Source: Bacteroides sp. (lineage in GTDB: Bacteria > Bacteroidota > Bacteroidia > Bacteroidales > Bacteroidaceae). From it: a DNA stretch of 15,541 nucleotides. Location: assembly GCA_030151635.1 (NCBI GenBank), contig JASLDF010000231.1, positions 1 to 15,541 of the forward strand, in the 5' to 3' direction. The notes under the pieces were generated by a model. That model saw nothing but the letters and a program-made list of their open reading frames with translations. It ran no database searches and had not been told where the DNA came from. Made by a program: the position numbers and the translations under genes. Every line of letters starts with the position of its first letter. The first letter of the stretch is position 1. Below are positions 8,047 to 15,286 of this stretch, in pieces.

Positions 8047-8316
8047 CTATTTCTTTTTACTAAAGAACTGAGTAATCTTTCGCAGTGTTTTGACACCCAT
8101 AATGATGCCATCAATTGCAGCTACACCGAAGTTGAAGGAGTTAAGCAAAGGATTAGTTCCCTCTGTGCGTGTAAATGGAGCAATAATTCGTTCAAAACGA
8201 TTGTTCAACAAGTTTTGTTGTGCTCTTACATCTTTTAAAACCTCTTGTTTGTGATTTCTTAAATCAGCAAGCGTAATGGGGTAGTTGTTTTCTATTTTAT
8301 ATTTAATATCACTCAT
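8047..8316 (-). CDS. Unrecognised 89-residue basic protein, third gene of envelope trio
   Basis: I do not recognise a named family. The protein is short, with a charged N-terminal half rich in N, Q, K and R (residues 1-50), a mildly hydrophobic, glycine-containing stretch FNFGVAAIDGIIMGVK (62-77), and a strongly basic end (FFSKKK). Its ATG overlaps the stop of the preceding holin-like gene by one base in the sequence TAATG, which suggests translational coupling and hence a shared role. No signal peptide is seen; a peripheral or single-pass inner-membrane location is plausible. That it is real is supported by the coupling and by the terminator placed just beyond its stop. Confidence 0.75.
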   Translation of the reverse strand: MSDIKYKIENNYPITLADLRNHKQEVLKDVRAQQNLLNNRFERIIAPFTRTEGTNPLLNSFNFGVAAIDGIIMGVKTLRKITQFFSKKK

Positions 8317-8681
8317 TATAATTTGTTCGAATCGTTAAGGAATAATCTAGCTAGGAAGTTAATCATAGGATTAAGTATTAACTTTTTGCGAACTAGATAA
8401 ATGATTAATATCAATAGAATAAGTACACCGCCCATAATAGAAAGACTTGCACCTAGACCTCCAACGAATTGAGCCATATAATGGGCCAATGCGAAAGAGA
8501 AAAAGAGTAAGGCAATGGTACCAATTAATATGAATACCATGCACATGGTTAAAAGGGAAATCAGAATAGAAAGTTTCTCTGTGATTTCGATTTTAGTATA
8601 TTCTTTCTGTAACTCCAGGTACTTCTTGATTTCAGCAATAAGATCCTTAAAGTTGTCGATATTTTCTTTCTTTAAAAACAT
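8316..8681 (-). CDS. Two-helix membrane protein, holin superfamily III / DUF1469-like
   Basis: A 121-residue integral membrane protein: a charged amphipathic N-terminal helix (about 5-37), two transmembrane segments (about 38-66 and 72-97) separated by a short QFVGGLG turn, and a basic cytoplasmic tail. This layout and the glycine-rich second helix match the Phage_holin_3_6 (DUF1469/YqjE) family, small chromosomal membrane proteins of unknown function that are not phage lysis genes. It lies between a YtxH-like gene and an 89-residue gene whose start overlaps its stop. The family assignment is from layout and recognisable pattern; the function is not known. Confidence 0.75.
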   Translation of the reverse strand: MFLKKENIDNFKDLIAEIKKYLELQKEYTKIEITEKLSILISLLTMCMVFILIGTIALLFFSFALAHYMAQFVGGLGASLSIMGGVLILLILIIYLVRKKLILNPMINFLARLFLNDSNKL

Positions 8682-8744
8682 TCGGTTTAATTACTCTCGT
8701 TTGTATTTTTTAGATGTTGATCTCTTGTAAAAGCAAAGTCCTAT

Positions 8745-8951
8745 TTATTCTGTAATATTCTTGATTTCAGAAGAAATTTCTTCAACCAATTCTTTCATAT
8801 CGTCTCCTTGTAGATTAATGCCTCTTTTTTTAAGAGCATCAGCAATTTTTTGACGACTTTTTTCACCTTTTTCAGGAGCAAATAATACACCTAGTGCACC
8901 ACCTACAACTGCTCCACCTACGAATGCTGCTAAAATACTTAATGATCTCAT
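8745..8951 (-). CDS. YtxH-like small membrane protein
   Basis: A 68-residue protein with one N-terminal glycine-rich transmembrane helix (about 5-25, with GGAVVGGALG), immediately followed by the FAPEKGEKSR segment typical of YtxH (general-stress/gas-vesicle-like) proteins, then a charged, probably helical cytoplasmic tail. The helix glycine repeats suggest self-packing in the membrane. It is the first gene of a three-gene minus-strand set, 63 bases ahead of the holin-like gene. In other bacteria YtxH-type genes are often stress induced; nothing in this sequence shows that directly. Confidence 0.85.
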   Translation of the reverse strand: MRSLSILAAFVGGAVVGGALGVLFAPEKGEKSRQKIADALKKRGINLQGDDMKELVEEISSEIKNITE

Positions 8952-9299
8952 AATTGTTATTTTTTTTAATGGTTATATTATAAATGTAACGTCTATTTTA
9001 TATAAAATGTTTAAGTAAATATCGTAAAAAAAATATGAATTGTACAAGAAAAGGTGATTTAGTTTTAATGATTGTCTTTCTCAGTCGATTAATGGGGTGC
9101 AATACATTACAAAATATTTTTTAAAATTGTAAATAAATTGCTTTTTAGTACATTTTAGTGCTCTTCTTTTTGAAAGGACAAGAAAAATACATTAATTTGT
9201 TGTTTAATTAGGGTGGAACAATTATTATATAATTCACTAGATTAACTATTCCACAGCGAAAATTGATAAATTAGAAATATAAATTGTAAAAAAAGGATT
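8952..9299. other. AT-rich divergent intergenic region
   Basis: This 348-base stretch separates two divergent genes and shows no coding potential. For the plus-strand lipoprotein, a TTG at 9127-9129 followed 19 bases later by TACATTTT (9149-9156) is a tentative promoter, which would give a long leader of about 135 bases. For the minus strand only an imperfect TACATTTA (8988-8981) was found. A dyad of GTGGAA (9213-9218) and TTCCAC (9249-9254) lies in the lipoprotein leader. None of these is strong. Confidence 0.4.
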
Positions 9300-9797
9300 A
9301 TGAAAAAGCTATTCATGTTCGGTTTTAGTGCGTTATTGCTATTTGCTTTTACATCTTGTAAAACTAGCGAAAGTGCATACAAAAAGGCTTACGAACAAGC
9401 TAAACAACAAGAAGTAGTTGTTGAAGAAGTTGAATACGTAGCACCTGCTCCAGTAGTCAGAGTTGCTCCAACACCTCAACCAAAACCAGTTCACGACTCT
9501 TCTGTACGTGAAGAAAGAGTAACAGTGGTTTCTCCTGGTGCAAACAACTTAAGAAACTATAGCGTTATTGCTGGTAGCTTTGGTGTGAAATCGAATGCAG
9601 ATAATTTGAAAAGAACATTGGATGCTGAAGGTTATGACTCAATGGTTGTTTACAATGCAAATAACAACATGTACAGAGTTGTAGTGTCAACATTTGATGA
9701 CAAAGCTTCTGCTCAACGTTCTAGAGATTCTTTCAAATCTAGATATCCTAGTCGTAAAGATTTCCAAGGTGCTTGGTTACTATATCGCATCTATTAA
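9300..9797 (+). CDS. SPOR-domain lipoprotein
   Basis: A 165-residue exported lipoprotein. The N-terminus is a lipoprotein signal peptide with KK, a hydrophobic core and C20 in FTSC as the likely lipidated residue. Then comes a charged, proline- and valine-rich linker (about 21-85) and a C-terminal SPOR domain (about 86-165) starting at NYSVIAGSFG and including YRVVVSTF. SPOR domains bind peptidoglycan stripped of stem peptides, usually at division sites, so the protein probably tethers the membrane to septal or remodelled cell wall from the periplasm. It is a single-gene unit with its own terminator. A ribosome-binding-like AAAAGGATT precedes the ATG. The specific partner is unknown. Confidence 0.9.
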   Translation: MKKLFMFGFSALLLFAFTSCKTSESAYKKAYEQAKQQEVVVEEVEYVAPAPVVRVAPTPQPKPVHDSSVREERVTVVSPGANNLRNYSVIAGSFGVKSNADNLKRTLDAEGYDSMVVYNANNNMYRVVVSTFDDKASAQRSRDSFKSRYPSRKDFQGAWLLYRIY

Positions 9798-9815
9798 TTC
9801 TAGAAGATAAAAGAT

Positions 9816-9856
9816 ATAGGGCCGACAATCATTTTTATGGTTGTTAGCCCTATTTT
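9816..9856 (+). terminator. Terminator of the SPOR lipoprotein gene
   Basis: A long stem pairs 9816-9822 perfectly with 9847-9853, then after one mismatch continues through 9824-9831 with 9838-9845 (including G-T pairs) to a small T-rich loop, and is followed by four T residues (9853-9856). It insulates the lipoprotein from the sulfate operon. Confidence 0.8.
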
Positions 9857-9902
9857 GTTATAAACCGGTGCAGTTTGTATGCGGTTAACTAAATAAAATT
9901 GG

Positions 9903-10712
9903 ATGAAAAAGAATCTACTCTCCTTAGCTATTAAAGCTTCTCTTCAAGCTGGAGATGCAATTATGGGTATCTATAATGACCCTAATGCCGACTTTCAAGT
10001 TGAAAGCAAATCTGATAATTCTCCACTAACAATAGCCGATAAAGCTGCTCATAACGTCATACTATCCTTTTTAAAAGATACAGAAATTCCCATCCTAAGT
10101 GAAGAGGGGAAACATGATTCTTTTGCTAATCGTAAAGATTGGAGTCAACTTTGGATTGTTGACCCACTTGATGGAACAAAAGAGTTTATCAAAAGAAATG
10201 GCGAATTTACTGTTAATATTGCTTTGGTAGAAAACGGTATTCCAATTTTAGGAGTTGTTTATATTCCATTTCAAAAACGCATCTATTTTGCTGAAAAAGG
10301 TATAGGTGCATTCCGATTTGATAACTTCAACCACTTTGATGAGGCTGATTTTGAAAGCTTATTATTAAAAGCTGATAAACTTCCATTGAAACGTGAGAAT
10401 ACGGAAGATTACATCGTTGTAGCCTCTCGTTCACATTTATCAGAAGAAACAAAAGAATACATTCATAAGCTAGAGGTAGTTCACAGCCCTTTAACATTTA
10501 TATCGGCTGGTAGCTCAATTAAAATTTGTTGGGTTGCCGATGGTACTGCTGACGTTTATCCTCGTTTTGCTCCGACTATGGAGTGGGACACTGCCGCTGG
10601 TCATGCTGTAGCGCTTGCTGCAGGTAAAAATGTATATCTAACTACAAATCAATCTATTCCATTGCACTACAATAAGGAAGACTTATTGAATCCTTGGTTT
10701 ATTGTTAAATAA
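9903..10712 (+). CDS. cysQ: 3'(2'),5'-bisphosphate nucleotidase CysQ
   Basis: Cytosolic magnesium-dependent phosphatase that hydrolyses adenosine 3',5'-bisphosphate (PAP), the product left after a sulfotransferase uses PAPS, to AMP. It belongs to the inositol monophosphatase superfamily: E67 in LSEEG, the metal-binding motif DPLDGTKEF (87-95), and the C-terminal EWDTAAGHA (227-235) with D229. The 269-residue length is normal. It is first in the sulfate operon, 13 bases ahead of the SLC13 permease. PAP removal prevents inhibition of sulfotransferases, which fits the sulfotransferase at the other end of the cluster. No clear promoter was found in the short gap after the preceding terminator. 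Confidence 0.93.
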   Translation: MKKNLLSLAIKASLQAGDAIMGIYNDPNADFQVESKSDNSPLTIADKAAHNVILSFLKDTEIPILSEEGKHDSFANRKDWSQLWIVDPLDGTKEFIKRNGEFTVNIALVENGIPILGVVYIPFQKRIYFAEKGIGAFRFDNFNHFDEADFESLLLKADKLPLKRENTEDYIVVASRSHLSEETKEYIHKLEVVHSPLTFISAGSSIKICWVADGTADVYPRFAPTMEWDTAAGHAVALAAGKNVYLTTNQSIPLHYNKEDLLNPWFIVK

Positions 10713-10725
10713 CATCGAGAGCGCT

Positions 10726-12267
10726 ATGTCTATAGAAATGATTTTAGTAGTCTTTGCCTTGGTTGGAATGGTGGTTTCCCTCGCTTTGGATAAAATGCGA
10801 CCAGGAATGATCCTTTTTTCTGTAGCAGTATTCTTTTTATGTGCCCGTATTATTAGCCCTGCAGAGCTTTTAGAAGGTTTTAGCAACAAGGGAGTTATGA
10901 CGGTAGCATTGCTGTTTCTAATAAGTGAAGGTGTTCGAAACTCGAACGCTTTGAGCCAGCTGATAAAAAAACTATTGCCGCATAAGAAAACGACCGTTTT
11001 CAAGGCACAATTCCGTATGTTGCCGGTTATCGCTTTTATATCTGCATTTTTAAACAATACTCCTGTTGTTGTTATCTTTGCACCTATAATAAAGCGTTGG
11101 GCTGAGGCAGTTAAACTTCCACCATCTCGTTTCTTAATACCTTTATCTTATGTTACTATCTTGGGGGGGATGTGTACCTTGATTGGTACATCTACTAACT
11201 TGGTTGTGCATGGTATGATTTTAAATGCAGGATATGAGGGATTAACGATGTTTGAATTGAGCAAAATAGGAATCGTTATTGCAATTGCAGGTATGATCTA
11301 TTTGTTTTTATTCTCTTCAAAATTGCTTCCCGATGATCGTAAAGATTTAAAAGAAGATGAATCTATCAATAAGTTGAATATCGTTGAGGTTATCATTGGA
11401 CCTCGCTTCCCGGGTATTAATAAGACACTTAGTAAATTCAACTTCTCTCGTCATTATGGAGCGGAGGTTCGTCAAATAAAACGTTCGGGTGAAGTAATTA
11501 ATAACGATATTGACAAGATAAGATTAAAAGAAGGAGACACTTTGGTGCTTATTGCAGATGACAGCTTTGTTCCTACATGGGGAGAGTCTTCAGTCTTTAT
11601 ACTTGTTGCAAATGGCCAAGAGGAGACACAGCCTATTGGTAAGAAAAGAAAATACTTGGCAATCATGTTGTTGGTTTTAATGATTGTTGGTGCTACGTTA
11701 GGTGAATTACCGGTAACGAAGAAAATGTTCCCGAATATTCAATTGGATATGTTCTTCTTTGTAGCAGTGACGACGGTTATTATGGCTTGGTTTAAACTTT
11801 TTAACGCTCGAAAATATACAAAATACATATCTTGGGATATCTTAGTTACTATTGCTTGTGCTTTTGCAATTAGTAAAGGTATGGTAAACTCTGGGGTAGC
11901 CGATTTTATAGCTAGTAAATTAATTGTTTTGAGTCAGCATTATGGACCTTATGTCCTTCTGGCGGCACTTTTCTTAATCACAAATATATTTACCGAGCTG
12001 ATAACTAATAATGCAGCTGCAGCTTTAGCATTCCCATTGGCACTGTCGTTGTCAGAACAGATGGGAGTGAGCCCTATGCCCTTCTTTGTTGTAATCTGTA
12101 TTGCAGCATCGGCTAGTTTTGCAACTCCAATTGGTTATCAAACAAACTTGATTGTTCAAGGTATTGGTGATTACAAATTTACAGACTTTTTAAGGGTAGG
12201 ATTACCATTAAATATCATCACCTTTATAATTTCAATTCTATTGGTTCCATTGATTTGGCCATTTTAA
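10726..12267 (+). CDS. SLC13/DASS-type anion permease with TrkA-C domain, probable sulfate transporter
   Basis: Inner-membrane sodium- or proton-coupled permease of the divalent-anion family, 513 residues. Each half carries the family's twin signature: FLNNTPVVV (109-117) with GTSTNLVVHG (154-163), and TELITNNAAA (423-432) with ATPIGYQTNLIVQG (466-479). Between the halves is a soluble region (about 215-280) resembling one TrkA-C (RCK-C) domain, starting at VEVIIGPRFPG; many sulfate permeases of this type carry two. The ATG at 10726 is chosen over a TTG at 10702, which would overlap cysQ by 11 bases. Its place between cysQ and cysC makes sulfate the most likely substrate; dicarboxylates are the alternative within the family. 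Confidence 0.88.
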   Translation: MSIEMILVVFALVGMVVSLALDKMRPGMILFSVAVFFLCARIISPAELLEGFSNKGVMTVALLFLISEGVRNSNALSQLIKKLLPHKKTTVFKAQFRMLPVIAFISAFLNNTPVVVIFAPIIKRWAEAVKLPPSRFLIPLSYVTILGGMCTLIGTSTNLVVHGMILNAGYEGLTMFELSKIGIVIAIAGMIYLFLFSSKLLPDDRKDLKEDESINKLNIVEVIIGPRFPGINKTLSKFNFSRHYGAEVRQIKRSGEVINNDIDKIRLKEGDTLVLIADDSFVPTWGESSVFILVANGQEETQPIGKKRKYLAIMLLVLMIVGATLGELPVTKKMFPNIQLDMFFFVAVTTVIMAWFKLFNARKYTKYISWDILVTIACAFAISKGMVNSGVADFIASKLIVLSQHYGPYVLLAALFLITNIFTELITNNAAAALAFPLALSLSEQMGVSPMPFFVVICIAASASFATPIGYQTNLIVQGIGDYKFTDFLRVGLPLNIITFIISILLVPLIWPF

Positions 12268-12282
12268 AGTATTAAATGATAA

Positions 12283-12897
12283 ATGGAAAATATACACGAA
12301 AATAAAAACAACATCTATCCAATTTTTGATCGAATGCTCAACAAAGAGGATAAGGAAGAACTACTTAATCAAAAAGGATTAATGGTTTGGTTTACGGGCT
12401 TAAGCGGTTCAGGTAAAAGTACTGTTGCTATTGCTCTAGAACGTGAACTACACCAACGTGGTCTATTATGTAGAATTCTAGATGGAGATAACATCAGAAC
12501 GGGTATTAATAATAACTTAGGTTTTACGGAAGAAGACCGTAAGGAGAATATTCGTCGTATTGCAGAAGTTTCAAAACTATTTGTAAATACAGGAATTATA
12601 ACGCTTGCTGCGTTTATCAGTCCTAGCAATGAATTGCGTGGAATGGCTGCCGATATTATTGGTCGTGAAAGTTTTGTTGAAGCTTTTATTAGTACTCCAT
12701 TATCAGAATGCGAAAGAAGAGACGTGAAAGGTTTATACGCAAAAGCCAGAGAAGGAAAGATTAAACATTTTACAGGAATATCGGCTCCGTTTGAAGCCCC
12801 TGAGAATCCAACGATATCAATTGATACTTCTAAGTTAACCTTAGAGGAATCGGTGAATGCTTTGTTGGAATTAATTCTACCTTTGGTAAAAAAATAA
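12283..12897 (+). CDS. cysC: Adenylylsulfate (APS) kinase
   Basis: Phosphorylates adenosine 5'-phosphosulfate at the 3' position with ATP to give PAPS, the universal sulfuryl donor. The Walker A loop GLSGSGKST is at 39-47, the APS-binding DGDNIR at 67-72, and the conserved FISPSNELRG at 111-120 holds the serine that is phosphorylated in some homologues. The length of 204 residues suits a stand-alone enzyme with a short N-terminal extension (1-31) before the core. The gene lies 15 bases after the permease and 32 before cysD. Because cysC is separate here, the cluster's CysN has no fused kinase domain. Confidence 0.95.
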   Translation: MENIHENKNNIYPIFDRMLNKEDKEELLNQKGLMVWFTGLSGSGKSTVAIALERELHQRGLLCRILDGDNIRTGINNNLGFTEEDRKENIRRIAEVSKLFVNTGIITLAAFISPSNELRGMAADIIGRESFVEAFISTPLSECERRDVKGLYAKAREGKIKHFTGISAPFEAPENPTISIDTSKLTLEESVNALLELILPLVKK

Positions 12898-12929
12898 ACT
12901 TAACAAGATAAGAAAGAATACTTATTAAT

Positions 12930-13838
12930 ATGTCAGAATATAATTTAAGCCACTTAAAAGAACTTGAAGCTGAGGCAATCCACATCATCCGCGAAGTGGC
13001 TGCGGAGTTTGAAAATCCTGTGATGCTTTACAGTATTGGTAAGGACTCGGCTGTTATGGTTAGACTTGCTGAAAAAGCATTCTATCCTGGAAAAGTACCT
13101 TTCCCGTTAATGCACATTGATTCGAAATGGAAATTTCATGAAATGATTGAATTCCGTGATCAGTATGCAAAGAAGCACGGTTGGAATTTAATTGTTGAAA
13201 GTAACATGGAAGCTTTCAATGCAGGGGTAGGTCCTTTTACTCATGGAAGTAAAGTACATACCGACTTGATGAAAACAAAAGCTCTTTTGGCTTCTTTAGA
13301 TAAATATAAATTTGATGCTGCCTTTGGGGGGGCTCGTCGTGATGAAGAGAAATCAAGAGCAAAAGAAAGAATTTTTTCTTTCCGTGACTCTTTCCACCAA
13401 TGGGATCCGAAAAATCAACGTCCAGAGTTATGGGACATCTACAATGCTCGTATTCATAAAGGCGAAAGCATTCGTGTATTCCCCTTAAGTAACTGGACTG
13501 AATTGGATATTTGGCAATACATTCGCCTAGAAAACATTCCTATTGTTCCATTGTATTATGCGAAAAAGCGTCCAGTTATCAAGATGGAAGGAAACTACAT
13601 TATGCCAGACGACGACCGTATCCCAAAAGAGCTGTTGGAAAATGTAGAATACAAGATGGTTCGTTTCAGAACCCTTGGCTGTTGGCCGCTTACTGGAGCT
13701 GTAGAAAGTGAAGCTGATACAATTGAAAAGATTGTGGAAGAGATGATGACTACAACCAAAAGTGAACGTACAACTCGTGTCATTGATTTTGACCAAGAGG
13801 GTAGTATGGAACAGAAAAAACGTGAAGGTTACTTTTAA
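12930..13838 (+). CDS. cysD: Sulfate adenylyltransferase subunit 2
   Basis: Small catalytic subunit of ATP sulfurylase, which makes APS from ATP and sulfate in a heteromer with CysN. It is a PP-loop ATPase of 302 residues: the pyrophosphate-binding loop is SIGKDS (35-40), followed by HIDSKWKFHEM (62-72) and the conserved GGARRDEEKSRAKER (133-147), then PLSNWTELDIW (185-195). All parts of the family are present and the length is typical. It is coupled to cysN across an 11-base gap, as usual for the pair. Confidence 0.96.
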   Translation: MSEYNLSHLKELEAEAIHIIREVAAEFENPVMLYSIGKDSAVMVRLAEKAFYPGKVPFPLMHIDSKWKFHEMIEFRDQYAKKHGWNLIVESNMEAFNAGVGPFTHGSKVHTDLMKTKALLASLDKYKFDAAFGGARRDEEKSRAKERIFSFRDSFHQWDPKNQRPELWDIYNARIHKGESIRVFPLSNWTELDIWQYIRLENIPIVPLYYAKKRPVIKMEGNYIMPDDDRIPKELLENVEYKMVRFRTLGCWPLTGAVESEADTIEKIVEEMMTTTKSERTTRVIDFDQEGSMEQKKREGYF

Positions 13839-13849
13839 TTAGACTTGAA

Positions 13850-15280
13850 ATGGCAGAAAATTTAAATATAAAAGAATTCTTAGATCAAGATGAAAGAAAA
13901 GATTTACTTCGATTGTTAACAGCTGGTTCTGTAGATGATGGTAAATCGACTTTAATTGGTCGTCTTCTTTTCGATAGTAAAAAATTATATGAAGACCAGC
14001 TAGACGCACTTGAGCGTGATAGTAAACGTGTGGGTAACGCAGGTGAAGAAATTGATTACGCCCTTTTGTTAGATGGTCTTAAAGCTGAAAGAGAGCAAGG
14101 AATTACAATTGACGTTGCTTATAGATATTTCTCAACAAATAGGAGAAAATTCATTATTGCTGATACTCCAGGACACGAACAATACACTCGTAATATGATT
14201 ACTGGTGGTTCTACTGCCGATTTAGCAATTATTCTAGTTGATGCTCGTACAGGTGTTATTACTCAAACAAGACGCCACACTTTCTTGGTTTCTTTATTGG
14301 GTATTAAACATGTAGTATTGGCTGTCAATAAGATGGACCTTGTAGATTACGATAAAAAGGTATTTGATGATATCGTATCGGAATACAAGAAATTTGTTGA
14401 ACCATTGAATGTGCCTGATGTTACTTATGTACCACTTTCTGCCCTTAAAGGAGATAATGTGGTTGATAAGTCGGATAAAACACCTTGGTATAATGGATTG
14501 CCATTGTTGGAATTCTTGGAAACTGTAAGTACAGAAGAAGACCATAGTTTTGATGAGTTTCGTTTCCCTGTACAATATGTACTTCGACCTAATCTAGATT
14601 TCAGAGGATTCTCAGGTAAGATTGCGTCGGGTATCGTTCGTAAAGGTGATGAAGTTATGGCATTACCATCGGGCAAAAAATCACGTGTAAAAAGCATCGT
14701 TACATACGATGGTGAATTAGACCTAGCTTTTCCACCTCAATCTGTAACGATTACCTTAGAAGATGAGATTGATGTTTCAAGAGGTGAAATGCTGGTGCAC
14801 CCAAATGCATTGCCTAAAGTTGGTCGTAACTTCGAATCCATGTTAGTGTGGATGGACGAGGAGCCAATGAATCCGAAGAAACAATTCTTCTTGAAGCACA
14901 CCACAAACTTGAGCCGTGTTCAAATTGATAGCTTGAAATATAGAGTCGATGTAAACACAATGGAGCATGCCGATGTGGATCATTTAGAGCTGAATGAAAT
15001 TGGTCGTATTGTATTTACAACAGCCAAAGAGATATTCTTTGATCCGTATCAAAAGAATAAATCATGTGGGGCTTTCATTTTGATTGACCCAATGACCAAT
15101 AATACAAGTGCTGTGGGTATGATTATTGACGAGGTTGAAATGAAAGATGTTCACAACTCGGACGATAGACCTGTACTAGACTTAAAGAAATTAGGAATAG
15201 AAGAAAAAGACTACGATGCTGTGATGAAAGCTGTAAAAGAGCTTGAACGTCAAGGATTAGGTATTCGTGTTATTAAATAA
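13850..15280 (+). CDS. cysN: Sulfate adenylyltransferase subunit 1 (GTPase)
   Basis: GTPase subunit of ATP sulfurylase; GTP hydrolysis drives the unfavourable formation of APS by CysD. It is an EF-Tu-like protein of 476 residues with G1 GSVDDGKS (26-33), G2 GIT (84-86), G3 DTPGHEQ (105-111), G4 NKMD (160-163) and G5 SAL (197-199), followed by two beta-barrel domains. It ends without the C-terminal APS kinase domain found in the CysNC fusion, consistent with the separate cysC upstream. The next gene starts only six bases after its stop, so the sulfotransferase is almost certainly on the same message. Confidence 0.96.
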   Translation: MAENLNIKEFLDQDERKDLLRLLTAGSVDDGKSTLIGRLLFDSKKLYEDQLDALERDSKRVGNAGEEIDYALLLDGLKAEREQGITIDVAYRYFSTNRRKFIIADTPGHEQYTRNMITGGSTADLAIILVDARTGVITQTRRHTFLVSLLGIKHVVLAVNKMDLVDYDKKVFDDIVSEYKKFVEPLNVPDVTYVPLSALKGDNVVDKSDKTPWYNGLPLLEFLETVSTEEDHSFDEFRFPVQYVLRPNLDFRGFSGKIASGIVRKGDEVMALPSGKKSRVKSIVTYDGELDLAFPPQSVTITLEDEIDVSRGEMLVHPNALPKVGRNFESMLVWMDEEPMNPKKQFFLKHTTNLSRVQIDSLKYRVDVNTMEHADVDHLELNEIGRIVFTTAKEIFFDPYQKNKSCGAFILIDPMTNNTSAVGMIIDEVEMKDVHNSDDRPVLDLKKLGIEEKDYDAVMKAVKELERQGLGIRVIK

Positions 15281-15286
15281 ACCAAA

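Noticed and set aside
8316..8681. Phage origin for the holin-like gene
   Set aside because: The family name comes from structural resemblance; no lysis, tail or integrase gene is nearby and the neighbours are ordinary chromosomal genes.
10702..10725. TTG at 10702 as the start of the SLC13 permease
   Set aside because: It overlaps cysQ and adds a short non-family N-terminus; the ATG at 10726 begins just before the first hydrophobic helix.
10683..11057. Minus-strand frame of 124 codons opposite the permease
   Set aside because: It is the antisense shadow of membrane-helix codons, with no promoter and no recognisable protein.
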